Assembly: GCA_019312665.1 (NCBI GenBank)
Contig: JAFDCZ010000044.1
Coordinates: forward strand, 1 to 53,761
Direction of reading: 5' to 3'
Length of the DNA: 53,761 nucleotides
Origin: Deltaproteobacteria bacterium
Lineage (GTDB): Bacteria > Myxococcota_A > UBA9160 > UBA6930
In this document: positions 42,888-51,748 of the stretch, one piece after another
How positions within the stretch are numbered: position 1 is the stretch's first letter
Layout: every line of letters starts with the position of its first letter
Notes under the pieces: model-generated
What the model was told of the DNA's origin: nothing
Databases searched by the model: none
Seen by the model: only the letters and a program-made list of their open reading frames with translations
Translations under genes and position numbers: made by a program

Positions 42888-43358
42888 GGTCGAAGCGTAG
42901 GGGACACCGCCCGATGGCTCCCCCTCCTCATGAACGCCGCTTCGCTTCTCTCGCGAGGTACGGGAGTCGCCGGGGCTGGGCACAGGCCGGGCGGAATGGC
43001 TCGGCCGGGGGTCGGGTGGCCGCGTAGAGAGTTGGACAGGGTGTTGCCCTTTGCGGCTACGCCGCGGGCAACCTACGCGCACGCCGAGACTGGGCCTATG
43101 CCTGCGCTTTATTTCCGCCCGGCCTGCGCCCAGCCCCGGCGAAGCGGTACCGGTTGCCTGCACGGCCAATCGCGGGGCGGCGGGCGGACAGCGCGGAAGT
43201 AAAAGCGGAGCCGGGCCCGAGAGTACGCGCCCTCCCGCAGCGAGCTCGGCAAACTCGGTGCAGGCGCGTTCGAGGGTCTGGTGAGCCATGAAGCGCTGGC
43301 CGCCCGCCGGCCCGCGATCCGCCACGAGAAGCAGAGCGGCCTCCAAGAGGGCAGGCGT
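42888..43358. other. Gene-free stretch holding a long inverted repeat
   Basis: These 471 bases separate the antiporter start from the CoA-transferase stop. Long frames run through on several phases but have no protein-like content. The stretch is dominated by the imperfect palindrome 42967-43142, described separately. No promoter for the antiporter was clear. Confidence 0.6.
42967..43142. repeat. Long imperfect inverted repeat with nested hairpin
   Basis: Bases 42967-42996 and 43113-43142 are inverted copies of one another, 29 of 30 positions matching (A at 42982 breaks the pair). Beyond them, both sides carry GTACC in similar positions, so similarity may continue. In the 116-base centre CGCGTAG (43021-43027) pairs with CTACGCG (43073-43079), and GTTGCCC/GGGCAAC (43043-43049, 43066-43072) encloses GCGGC-TAC-GCCGC. 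The arms, size and lack of coding sense fit a MITE-like element or a structured transcript. No second copy is in this window. Confidence 0.7.
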
Positions 43359-44579
43359 CTAGGTCACCGCCCCGGCCGCCTTGAGCTCGAGAATGCGCTC
43401 CATGTCCAGGCCCAACTCCTCCAGGATCTCATCCCCGTGCTCGTTGAACTCGGGCGCGCGCGAGGTGGGCGTGGGCTCCTCATCGAACTGAACCGGCGAG
43501 GCAACCAGTTCGAACTCCGTGCCTTCTTTCGTTGTCGTCTTGGCGAGATAGCCGTTGGCCAGGACCTGGGAATCTTCGACCACCTCGAGCGTATTCTGCA
43601 CCGGTGCCCATTGGCCCTTCAGGGTCTGAAAGCGCTCCTTCCACTCTGCAAGGGTTCGATTCTTGAACTCCTCCCGGAGGATGCCGACCGCCTCCGCCCC
43701 GTTGGCCATGAAATGTTCCGGCGTGTCAAAGCGCAGGTCCGTCGTCAGCTCCGGCCGGCCCAGGTGCCGGCAGAGATCGGCCCAATAGTGGTGGCCCTGG
43801 AGCATCACCAGGCTGGCGTACTTCGCGTCTTTCGTTTCGTAGGTGTTGACCAGGGGGTTGGCCATCTGTGTGCCGCCCGGCATCGGCGTCGACCATGCGC
43901 GCTCCATCTGCATGGAGAGGGCAATACCTGCGGACATCGCCCAGGTTCCGGCAGCGAGTAGCGACACATCGACGACCGACGGCTCTCCGGTCCGCTCACG
44001 CTTGAAGAGCGCGGCCGAGATGCCGCCGGCGAGGGTCATGCCGCCCATCGAATCGCCGAAAGCCGGGCTCGGCTGTCCGAGCACACCGGGAAGCTCAGCC
44101 GGCGACACGCTTGCGGCACATCCTCCGCGGCACCAGAATGCCGTCTGGTCGTAGCCACCTTTGTCCTTGTCGGGCCCGCGAACGCCGAAGGAAGTGCCCC
44201 GGACATAGATGATCTTCGGATTGTGCGCGCGAAGGTCTGCGACCTCGATGTGGAGCTTCGCCAACGTCGCGGGCAACTTGTTCGTCAGGAAGACGTCGGC
44301 CTTCTTCGCCAGCGCGTAGAGAACCTCCAACCCTGCCGGCTTGCTCAGGTCGAGCCCGATCGAACGCTTGCCGCGGTTCGAGTGCTCGTTCAAGACGTGC
44401 ACACCCTTCGACAGATCGAGCAGGCCTGTGCGCCCCAGGGCTCGCATCGCATCGCCACGCACGGCGTGCTCGACCTTGATCACGTCGGCACCCCAATCCG
44501 CGAGGACAGCCGAGGCTGCGGGCACGAAGGTATGCTCGGCCACCTCCAGGACGCGAACGCCTTTCATGGTATCGGTCAT
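43359..44579 (-). CDS. CaiB/BaiF (family III) CoA transferase
   Basis: CoA transferase of 406 residues that moves CoA between acids. Landmarks are GVRVLEVAEHTFVPAASAVLA, DWGADVIKVEHAVRGDAMR, NRGKRSIGLDLSKPAG, and the catalytic Asp in VVDVSLLAAGTWAM near residue 203. The start ATG overlaps the GH2 stop by four bases (ATGA), so it is translated with the glycosidase. Expected substrates are fatty or side-chain acids, and CoA transfer would feed a beta-oxidation-like route. Length normal. Confidence 0.93.
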   Translation of the reverse strand: MTDTMKGVRVLEVAEHTFVPAASAVLADWGADVIKVEHAVRGDAMRALGRTGLLDLSKGVHVLNEHSNRGKRSIGLDLSKPAGLEVLYALAKKADVFLTNKLPATLAKLHIEVADLRAHNPKIIYVRGTSFGVRGPDKDKGGYDQTAFWCRGGCAASVSPAELPGVLGQPSPAFGDSMGGMTLAGGISAALFKRERTGEPSVVDVSLLAAGTWAMSAGIALSMQMERAWSTPMPGGTQMANPLVNTYETKDAKYASLVMLQGHHYWADLCRHLGRPELTTDLRFDTPEHFMANGAEAVGILREEFKNRTLAEWKERFQTLKGQWAPVQNTLEVVEDSQVLANGYLAKTTTKEGTEFELVASPVQFDEEPTPTSRAPEFNEHGDEILEELGLDMERILELKAAGAVT

Positions 44580-46372
44580 GAACTCGGTCTCCTCGGATTG
44601 GAACGGTTCAGGAGCCGCCCCAGGATACCCCGATGCGCGGCCGCGAGACGTTGCGGGGAAATCTTGAAGACGGCGCGGTCGTACGTGAGCAGGCCGTTCA
44701 GCTCACCCTCGACATCCGTCGTCTGGGTGTAGATGGCACCGGCCAGCCCTCGCTCGACCAGGCCGCCGATGACCTCCATCAATTCCTCGTAAGCCTCGGC
44801 GAGGGCCTCCGGCGTTTCGGCTTCTGCGTAGCCCCAGCCTTCTTCGACCACGACGTGCTCCTCGACATGAAGCTTCAGCCCACCGAACTCGCCGTAGACG
44901 AGCGGCCGATCTGGCTCGAGAGGAGGCAGGTCCTTCTCCGCGTTGTAGACATGGTGATCGCGGATGGCACCTGTGCCGGTATCCGTCCATCCGCTCGGCC
45001 CATCCACCAGGCGGGTCGGATCCCGGCGCGCGACGTGAGCGAGAATCGCGTCGGTATCGTGCTGGCCCCAGGCCTCGTTGAATGGAACCCAGACGACGAT
45101 GCAAGCAAACGGCGCGAGAGAATCGAGCATCGCGTCGAGCTCGCGGCGGTAGGTCTTGGCCACCTCGTCGGGCCGGGTGAAATCGAAAGGCACCTGCTCC
45201 GGGCGCTGGCCCTTGCCCAGCTCGCGGAGGAACCAGCGCAGATCGAACGGCAGGTTGGGCATGTCCTGCCAGACGAGGACGCCGAGGCGATCGGCGTGCC
45301 AGTACCAACGGGCGGGCTCCACTTTCACGTGCTTGCGGATCGTGTTGAAGCCCATCCGCTTGGTCGCCTCGATGTCGAACGCCAGCGCTTCATCCGTCGG
45401 TGCGGTGTACAGGCCATCCGGCCACCAGCCCTGGTCGAGCGGACCCAGGTGGAAGATCGGCTCGCCGTTCAGAAACAGGCGCCAGTAGCCGTCCGCATCC
45501 CGGTCGACTGCTACCTCCCGAGCGCCGAAATAGCTCTCGACGTGATCGAGCCGTGCGTCGCCTCGAAGAAGGTGGATCTCGAGATCGTGGAGGAAGGGAT
45601 CCTCCGGCGACCAGGGATGGAGCCCTGGAAGCTGAAGCTCAGCGACCGCTTCTCCGTCCACGACAGCCGCCGTGGTTCGCGCGAGGGTCACGCCGGCAGC
45701 ACGAACCGCGATCTCGACCTGATACTCTGCCTCAGTACACGACGTGCGCACCCGTACGGTCACCGCATCCAGGTCCAGCTTCGTCTCCGCCACGATCCGC
45801 TCGATGCACCGGTCGGGAACCGGCTCGAGCCATACCGTCTGCCAGATCCCGGAAACCGCCGTGTACTGGATCCCGAATGGCTCCCGGATCTGTTTGCCAA
45901 GAGGCTGCGTCCCCGCGTCGGTCGGGTCCCAGATGGCAACGACCAACCCCTGCTCGTCGGCAGCGACGAGCGCATCGGTGATATCGAAAAAGAATGGATC
46001 GAAACCGCCCTGGTGCAGCCCGACCCGTTGGTCGTTGCACCACACCTCTGCTTCCCAATCCACGGCACCGAAGTGGAGACGCAGGCGTTCGCGCTCGCCA
46101 AGAGCTGGAGTGGCAAAGCTACGATGAAGCCAGATGCGCTCCTCGGGCCCGACCGTTTGCTGAACCCCGCTGAGCGCGGAACCGACAGGGAACGGAACCA
46201 GGATCTCCTGATCGAACGAGGCCGGAGCGGAGGCCTCACGTGGCTGGATCGCCAGATCCCAGCGGCCGTTCAGATTGGTCCAGCGCTCGCGCCGCAGTTG
46301 GGGGCGCGGGTATTCCGGCAAGGGAAGATCCGGATCGACGTCATCCGCCCAACGCGTGCGAAGAGGTTTCAT
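44576..46372 (-). CDS. Glycoside hydrolase family 2 protein
   Basis: GH2-type beta-glycosidase of 598 residues (galactosidase/glucuronidase/mannosidase family). A jelly-roll N-terminal domain contains FGAVDWEAEVWCNDQRVGLH and GGFDPFFFDIT, an Ig-like middle domain follows, and the barrel domain has MGFNTIRKHVKVEPARWYWHADRLG. The acid/base Glu is in PFNEAWGQ near 432 and the nucleophile Glu in VYGEFGG near 493. No signal peptide is visible, so it is probably cytosolic. It is coupled by ATGA to a CoA transferase, an unusual pairing that suggests a conjugated (glycosylated) substrate is cleaved before CoA activation. Confidence 0.9.
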   Translation of the reverse strand: MKPLRTRWADDVDPDLPLPEYPRPQLRRERWTNLNGRWDLAIQPREASAPASFDQEILVPFPVGSALSGVQQTVGPEERIWLHRSFATPALGERERLRLHFGAVDWEAEVWCNDQRVGLHQGGFDPFFFDITDALVAADEQGLVVAIWDPTDAGTQPLGKQIREPFGIQYTAVSGIWQTVWLEPVPDRCIERIVAETKLDLDAVTVRVRTSCTEAEYQVEIAVRAAGVTLARTTAAVVDGEAVAELQLPGLHPWSPEDPFLHDLEIHLLRGDARLDHVESYFGAREVAVDRDADGYWRLFLNGEPIFHLGPLDQGWWPDGLYTAPTDEALAFDIEATKRMGFNTIRKHVKVEPARWYWHADRLGVLVWQDMPNLPFDLRWFLRELGKGQRPEQVPFDFTRPDEVAKTYRRELDAMLDSLAPFACIVVWVPFNEAWGQHDTDAILAHVARRDPTRLVDGPSGWTDTGTGAIRDHHVYNAEKDLPPLEPDRPLVYGEFGGLKLHVEEHVVVEEGWGYAEAETPEALAEAYEELMEVIGGLVERGLAGAIYTQTTDVEGELNGLLTYDRAVFKISPQRLAAAHRGILGRLLNRSNPRRPSS

Positions 46373-46408
46373 CGGCCGGGGCAGTGTAGGCCAGCAGGCG
46401 GCAAGCCT

Positions 46409-46843
46409 TCACCCGTCGGCCCAGCCACCCGGCACTCTTGCATCGAGGATCACCCGGCGATGCCAGAACCTCCAAGCTCCGTCGATCCGGCGGTAGGTAT
46501 CGAGATAGCGCCCCCAATGGTCGAGCCCGCGGTCGGTCAACACGGCGAAGTAGCAACGGCCGGTTGCCTCGTCGGGATTCTGCAGGTCGATCTGGTGGGT
46601 GGCCGTGAAGTGCCGGATGAATGCTGCCTTCGCGCTGGCGCCTTGCCCTGTGTTGGCCGCGACGCCCTCGAACATCCCGCGGATCTCGGCCCGGCCGCGG
46701 CATGTGCTGCCTTCGAGCTCCAGCGTCGCGCCTTCCGCAAACAGCTCCAGCATCGGGCCGAAGCGCCCAGAATCGCCGTTGGCGTTGTAACGCGCGACCA
46801 GATCGCGAATGCTCTCGCGGGCCTCCAGCTCCCAATGCTCCAT
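46409..46843 (-). CDS. SnoaL/NTF2-like protein
   Basis: Protein of 144 residues with a cone-shaped NTF2-like fold: WELEARESIRDLVARYNANGD, LELFAEGATLELEGS, FIRHFTATHQIDLQNPDEAT and GRYLDTYRRIDGAWRFWHRR. The Arg-Tyr-Asp, His-Phe arrangement resembles scytalone-dehydratase/aromatic-ring hydroxylase-type SnoaL proteins; catalysis is unproven. It starts 9 bases after the CoA transferase (46853) and precedes the GH2 gene by 36 bases, so all are likely co-transcribed. Confidence 0.87.
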   Translation of the reverse strand: MEHWELEARESIRDLVARYNANGDSGRFGPMLELFAEGATLELEGSTCRGRAEIRGMFEGVAANTGQGASAKAAFIRHFTATHQIDLQNPDEATGRCYFAVLTDRGLDHWGRYLDTYRRIDGAWRFWHRRVILDARVPGGWADG

Positions 46844-46852
46844 GGCGAGGCC

Positions 46853-48052
46853 TCACTTCCGGGGTGTCGGGATCACGCCTTTCTCGCGCAGGCGCGCCAT
46901 CTCTGTCGGGTCGCGACCCAGCTCTGCGAGAATCTCATCCGTATGCTCGCCGTAGAGTGCGGGCGCGGCAGTCGGCTGCGAAGGCGTCACGGAAAAACGC
47001 AGCGGCGGGCGCGCCCGGCGAAAGCTCCCGTAGGTCGGGTGCTCGCCCTCCAGCACCGCTGCGTTGTGAATGATCTGGGGATCCTCGAAGACCTCGGGAT
47101 GCGTCAGCACAGGCGCCGCGGGTATCTGATGCTCCAACAGCCGTGCGTAGGCCTCGGCCGTCGTCAGGCCCGCAAGGGCCGCGTCCATGGCCTCGGCTCG
47201 AGCGTGCTGGTTCGCCTCTTCGAGCATGGCGCGGCCACGTTGGCTCGGATCGTCCGCCAGATCGCCCCGACCTACAGCGCGAAGGCCATCACGCATCTGA
47301 TCGGCGGTTCCCATCCAGACGACGAGTTGGCCGTCCGCCGTCGCCAGTGTTCGGTACCGCTCCCCGGGCATCATCACGTTCTCGACGCCCTCGCCGACCA
47401 GGGTGTGGCGCATCATGCCGTCGGGCCAGAAAAAGGCGAGGCCGGCGTCGAGCATCGCCAGGCGCACGTGCTGGCCGCCAGCGCCGCGCTCCCGGGCCAA
47501 CAATGCCGCGGTGATGCCCTGGGCGAGTTGGTGCGAGGTGGCCTTGTCGACCACCGCGTTGCGAACGAGATCCGGAATTGGAATCTCCGGATTCGTCTGG
47601 GCGCTGACGTAGCCCGTGAGCGATTGAAAGATCGGGTCGTAACCGCGGCGATCCGCATACGGGCCGTCGTCCCCGTAACCCGTGACCGACGCGTACACCA
47701 GATCGGGCTTGATCTTGCGTAGATCAGCCTCGCCCACCTGCAGCCGCTCTGCGGCCCCCGGGCGCCAGTTCTGCACGAAGACGTCGGCGCCCCGCACCAG
47801 GTCGTACAGGATTTCGAGGCCCTCGGGCGTCTTCAAGTTCAGCCCGATCGAGCGTTTGCCGTGATTGCAATTCGCGTAGAGCGCGGCCATGCCGGCGCGG
47901 TAGCTGGCAATCTGGCGGCTCTCTTCGCCGTGGCCGGGCGGCTCGACCTTGATCACATCGGCGCCCTGGTCGGCCAGAACCATCGCGGCGAGCGGCCCGG
48001 AGATCACCTCACTCACATCGATGACACGAAACCCAGATAGCGGACCCGGCAT
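46853..48052 (-). CDS. CaiB/BaiF (family III) CoA transferase
   Basis: Second CoA transferase of 399 residues in this operon. It has FRVIDVSEVISGPLAAMVLADQ, GADVIKVEPPGHGEESRQ, NHGKRSIGLNLKTPEG, and the catalytic Asp in LAMLDAGLAFFWPDGM near 201. It is not a close copy of the one at 43359. Two such enzymes flanking a glycosidase and a SnoaL-like protein suggest CoA transfer to two different acids in one pathway. It follows the alpha/beta hydrolase by 53 bases on the same strand. Confidence 0.93.
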   Translation of the reverse strand: MPGPLSGFRVIDVSEVISGPLAAMVLADQGADVIKVEPPGHGEESRQIASYRAGMAALYANCNHGKRSIGLNLKTPEGLEILYDLVRGADVFVQNWRPGAAERLQVGEADLRKIKPDLVYASVTGYGDDGPYADRRGYDPIFQSLTGYVSAQTNPEIPIPDLVRNAVVDKATSHQLAQGITAALLARERGAGGQHVRLAMLDAGLAFFWPDGMMRHTLVGEGVENVMMPGERYRTLATADGQLVVWMGTADQMRDGLRAVGRGDLADDPSQRGRAMLEEANQHARAEAMDAALAGLTTAEAYARLLEHQIPAAPVLTHPEVFEDPQIIHNAAVLEGEHPTYGSFRRARPPLRFSVTPSQPTAAPALYGEHTDEILAELGRDPTEMARLREKGVIPTPRK

Positions 48053-48105
48053 GGAGACGGAGGGTGGAGCAAACGCCGGCGGAACTCAAGCGGGTTCGCC
48101 CGGCC

Positions 48106-48978
48106 TCAATGCTTGGCGATCCACTCCAGCATGAGCCGATTCACCTCTTCGGGCTTCTCTTGATGTGCGAAATGGCCGGCGCCTTGGATGCGCTCCATTC
48201 GATAGCCCTCAGGAAATGTGGAAGCGTCTACACAATCGTAGATCCGCGTATCCATGCAGCCGTCGAGCGCCCCGGTAATGGCGAGGGTCGGCACACCACT
48301 CGGCAGGTTCCCGAGCCGCTGAACCTCCCGGGAATCCTCGAGAAATGGATTCAACATGGCCCGGTAGTAGGCAAGCGCGCTCCACACCACACCGGGCTCA
48401 CGAAAGCTGCGTTTCAGCGAGTCCATGTCCTCCGGATCCCACGCCCAGCCGGGCGACCATCTGCGCCACAACCCCTCGACGAACGCGAAATCGCGACGCT
48501 GGACCACGCGATCCGCCAGACCGCGCAGCTGGAAGAAGAGCATGTAGGAGGAGTTGCGAAGCTGGACCGGGTAGCGGCGAATGCCCGCCTGCATCGCACC
48601 GAGGGGAGGGACGGCGATGGTCGTCGCGCTTCGGAAGAGCGAAGGCTCGAGAGCGCATGCCAGATACGTGGCGACAGCGCCCCAATCGTGCCCCACCAGA
48701 TGGATCGGCTCGCCTCCACCGAGTTCGCGCGCCCAGGCGACGAGATCGCCCGCGACCTGAAGTGGGTGGAAGTCCGGCACGTGGCGCCGGAGTTGTGAGG
48801 AAGGTTCGTAGCCCCGCAGCATCGGTGCAATGGCCCGATACCCGGCCTGGGCAAGGGCCGGCAGCTGATGGCGAAAGCTGTGGAAATGATCTGGAAAGCC
48901 GTGAACACAAAGCACCGCGGGGCCCTCGCCCTCAGTGAGGGCAGAAAAACTCCTGTCTCCGTGGCGAAGCTCGATCAT
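48106..48978 (-). CDS. Alpha/beta-hydrolase (epoxide hydrolase/dehalogenase-like)
   Basis: Alpha/beta-hydrolase of 290 residues. The oxyanion segment VLCVHGFPDHFHSFRHQL is near 23-40; the nucleophile is Asp in LVGHDWGAVA near 97, which is the epoxide-hydrolase/dehalogenase arrangement; the catalytic His is in GAGHFAHQEKP near 267. A cap domain lies between. It would hydrolyse an epoxide, haloalkane or ester. It is the first gene of the minus-strand run to the GH2 and CoA transferases, and diverges from a TetR gene across an AT-rich gap, so that TetR protein may control it. Confidence 0.9.
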   Translation of the reverse strand: MIELRHGDRSFSALTEGEGPAVLCVHGFPDHFHSFRHQLPALAQAGYRAIAPMLRGYEPSSQLRRHVPDFHPLQVAGDLVAWARELGGGEPIHLVGHDWGAVATYLACALEPSLFRSATTIAVPPLGAMQAGIRRYPVQLRNSSYMLFFQLRGLADRVVQRRDFAFVEGLWRRWSPGWAWDPEDMDSLKRSFREPGVVWSALAYYRAMLNPFLEDSREVQRLGNLPSGVPTLAITGALDGCMDTRIYDCVDASTFPEGYRMERIQGAGHFAHQEKPEEVNRLMLEWIAKH

Positions 48979-49142
48979 CCCCCAACGCTAGCCAAAAGGT
49001 AGGCCTGCGAGGTTCCGGTGGTGCGAGAGATTCGCGAGGACCAAACCAGTTCGGATACGCAAATATCGCTTCAATCTACTGTTATTACTGGTGTTTATTC
49101 ACCGTGCCGGGATTCGTCGAGAAATTTCTTGTAAAAAATGTA

Positions 49143-49937
49143 ATGATAAGTCACAATATCTACTTGGTTTACGAAATCAAAGACCGCCAGACCCATAGCC
49201 CCCGGGTCACACGAAAGCGGCGGGCTCGGATGCAGCGCATCCTGGCGACAGCTCTGGACGTCGCCCGGGAAGAAGGACGCGACGCCTTGACCCTGCAGCG
49301 GGTCGCCGAACGCCTCGATGTCACGCCGGCGGCTCTCTACCGGTACTTCGCCTCGAAGGACGCATTGGTCGCCGAGCTGCAACGTTCCGTCATCGCCTGG
49401 TTGGCGGAAGCCACCGTGGAGCGCATCGAGGCAGCCTCGGAGTACGCAGCGGAGCTCGCACCGGGCGACCGCGCACTGCTCGACGTGATCATCACAGCCC
49501 TGACGTTCGAGCACTTCGCAAGCACCGCGCCGATCGAGTTCGGCCTGCTCTCGATGTACTTGAGCACCCCCGAATTTGCGTTGCCCCAACGCGAGGCAGC
49601 CCAGGTCTTTCGGGCGGCCTGGGGCAGCCTCGACGGCCTCGCCCAACGCATCGAGACCGCGAGCCACCACGGGGTTCTCTCGCGCGGTAGCGCGAGCAAC
49701 CGGGCCCTCGCACTCTGGGCCGGCCTCCAAGGTGCAGCGCAAACCCACAAGCTCATGCGCAGCGCCCCCGACCGCATCGACCCGACGCGTATCGCGTTGG
49801 ATCTCGTCCGATCCCTGCTCGTCGGCTGGGGAGCGAAGGCCAGTCTCGTCGACCTCTTCGCCGAGGACGCGCGCTCTCTTGGCTTCACCGACCCGAAAGG
49901 CTCGGTGGACGATTTGCTCGAGGCCGCCGGAACCTGA
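49143..49937 (+). CDS. TetR-family transcriptional regulator
   Basis: Regulator of about 264 residues. The DNA-binding region reads ARMQRILATALDVAREEGR, then RVAERLDVTPAALYRYFASK, the TetR recognition helix. The C-terminal domain ends AEDARSLGFTDPKGSVDDLL. The start is uncertain: ATG 49143, GTG 49104 and ATG 49230 are in frame and none has a clear Shine-Dalgarno site; ATG 49143 is a compromise. It is divergent from the alpha/beta-hydrolase and 52 bases ahead of the D-aminoacylase-like gene, so it may regulate either or both. The upstream 100 bases are AT-rich. Confidence 0.87.
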   Translation: MISHNIYLVYEIKDRQTHSPRVTRKRRARMQRILATALDVAREEGRDALTLQRVAERLDVTPAALYRYFASKDALVAELQRSVIAWLAEATVERIEAASEYAAELAPGDRALLDVIITALTFEHFASTAPIEFGLLSMYLSTPEFALPQREAAQVFRAAWGSLDGLAQRIETASHHGVLSRGSASNRALALWAGLQGAAQTHKLMRSAPDRIDPTRIALDLVRSLLVGWGAKASLVDLFAEDARSLGFTDPKGSVDDLLEAAGT

Positions 49938-49989
49938 CGCGCGGCCGTCCGTACCTATACCCGTGGGCCACGCCCGCAGAGGAGAACAC

Positions 49990-51741
49990 ATGAGCCAGCA
50001 CGATCTCGTCATCAAGGGAGGCACCATCGTCGATGGAACAGGCAGCGAGCCGTTCGTCGGGGACGTGGCCATCGAAGGGGGACGCATCGCTGCCGTCGGT
50101 TCTGACGTGGGCGCAGGGCGACGCGAGATCGATGCCAAGGGCCATCTCGTCACGCCGGGCTGGGTCGACATCCATACCCACTACGACGCCCAGGCCACCT
50201 GGGATCCCTTCCTCTCACCCTCCTCGGAGCACGGAGTGACGACCGTGGTGATGGGCAACTGTGGTGTGGGCTTTGCTCCGGTGCGAGAAGAGCTTCGCAA
50301 CGAGCTCATCGAATTGATGGAAGCCGTCGAAGACATCCCCGGCTCCGCGATGCACGCAGGCATCGAATGGGATTGGGAGACGTTCCCGGAGTTCATGGAC
50401 GCCCTCGAGCGCCGCTCCCACGCCATTGATTACGGCCTCCAGGTTCCCCACTGCGCTTTGCGCGCCTACGTCATGGGCCAGCGTGGCATCGACAACGAGA
50501 CCGCCACCCCCGAAGACATCGCCCAGATGCGGGAGATCGTGCGAGAAGCCGTGGCCGCGGGCGCCCTTGGCTTCTCGACTTCTCGTACGGAGATGCATAA
50601 CACCTTGGAAGGGCTGCCCGTGCCCGGCACGATGGCGGAACGGGACGAGTTGTTTGGCATTGGCGCGGCGCTCGGCGAAGTGGGAACCGGCGTCTTCCAG
50701 GCGAGCGTCACCCACCGCGAAGCGCCCAACGAAATCCTCTGGATGAAGGATCTCGCCAAGCAGACCGGCCGCATGGTCACCTTCAATCTCCAGCAGATCG
50801 ACGAGCACCCTGACCTCTACAAGGAAGACCTCCGCCTGCTCGACGAAGCCCGGAAAGAGGGCATCACGAACCTGCGCGGCCAGTTCTCGGGCCGGCCGGT
50901 CGGCGTGCTGATGGGCTGGGAGACGAGTGTGCATCCCTTCCTCGGTCATCCCGACTATCAGAAGCTGGCGAGGCTTTCGATCGATGAGCGTCGGCGAGAA
51001 CTGAGGAAGCCGGAAGTGCGCGCCCTCCTCGTCGCCGGCGGCGAGGTCCGCACCGAGGGCCTGCCTGCCAACGCTCCGATCCCGCCCGCCTTCCTCCAAT
51101 TCCTGGTGGGCTGTACCGAGAAGATGTTCCCGATGGGCGACGGCAACGAGTACGAGCCGGATCCCTCGGACTCGATCGCGGGCCGCGCGAAGGCGACCGG
51201 ACGCACACCTGCCGAATTGATCTACGACGCGATGATGGATCAGGACGCACGTGGCCTGCTCTACTTTCCGCTCTTCGGCTACGCGAACGGCAACTTTGAA
51301 GCGATCCTCGAAACACTGCGCCATCCCCAGACCGGCCTCAGCCTGTCCGACGGCGGGGCCCATTGCGGCGCCATCTGCGATGCGGGCACGCCGACCTACA
51401 TGCTGATGCATTGGGTTCGCGACCGGAGCCGCGGCGAGCGCCTGCCGCTCGAGTTCGTCGTGCAGCGGCAGACCCGTGACACGGCGCATCAGTACGGAAT
51501 GTTCGATCGTGGCGTGCTCGCCCCCGGCTTGAAGGGCGACGTGAACGTGATCGACTTCGAGAACCTAGGCCTGACGGCACCGGAGATGCGCCACGACTTC
51601 CCCGCGAACGGACGTCGACTCTACCAGGGGGCCAAGGGATACCGCGCGACGATCGTCTCCGGGCAGGTGATCTTCGAGAACGGAGAAGCCACGGGCCTGC
51701 TGCCGGGGCGGTTGATTCGAGGTGAGCAGTCCGGGGCGTAG
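49990..51741 (+). CDS. N-acyl-D-amino-acid deacylase-like amidohydrolase
   Basis: Amidohydrolase of 583 residues with the D-aminoacylase layout. It opens with an N-terminal beta-sandwich strand (HDLVIKGGTIVDGTGSEPF), then VDIHTHYDAQATWDPFLSP (HxH metal ligands near 62-64), GVTTVVMGNCGVGFAPV, a barrel, and SLSDGGAHCGAICDAG late in the protein. The C-terminal VNVIDFENLGLTAPEMR returns to the small domain. ATG 49990 has AGGAGA five bases upstream. The substrate is an N-acylated amino acid or similar amide; cytosolic. Preceded by the TetR gene. Confidence 0.88.
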   Translation: MSQHDLVIKGGTIVDGTGSEPFVGDVAIEGGRIAAVGSDVGAGRREIDAKGHLVTPGWVDIHTHYDAQATWDPFLSPSSEHGVTTVVMGNCGVGFAPVREELRNELIELMEAVEDIPGSAMHAGIEWDWETFPEFMDALERRSHAIDYGLQVPHCALRAYVMGQRGIDNETATPEDIAQMREIVREAVAAGALGFSTSRTEMHNTLEGLPVPGTMAERDELFGIGAALGEVGTGVFQASVTHREAPNEILWMKDLAKQTGRMVTFNLQQIDEHPDLYKEDLRLLDEARKEGITNLRGQFSGRPVGVLMGWETSVHPFLGHPDYQKLARLSIDERRRELRKPEVRALLVAGGEVRTEGLPANAPIPPAFLQFLVGCTEKMFPMGDGNEYEPDPSDSIAGRAKATGRTPAELIYDAMMDQDARGLLYFPLFGYANGNFEAILETLRHPQTGLSLSDGGAHCGAICDAGTPTYMLMHWVRDRSRGERLPLEFVVQRQTRDTAHQYGMFDRGVLAPGLKGDVNVIDFENLGLTAPEMRHDFPANGRRLYQGAKGYRATIVSGQVIFENGEATGLLPGRLIRGEQSGA

Positions 51742-51748
51742 CGCGCCC

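Noticed and set aside
42888-43346. N-terminal extension of the antiporter frame
   Set aside because: It translates the inverted repeat into low-complexity Pro/Arg/Gly sequence; Kef-type proteins start at the first membrane helix, near 42887.
44633-47722. A stop-free plus-strand frame of over 1000 codons antisense to the GH2, SnoaL-like and CoA-transferase genes
   Set aside because: GC-rich codon bias keeps one antisense phase open. The translation has no domain features, and the opposite strand carries three convincing genes with intact catalytic motifs.
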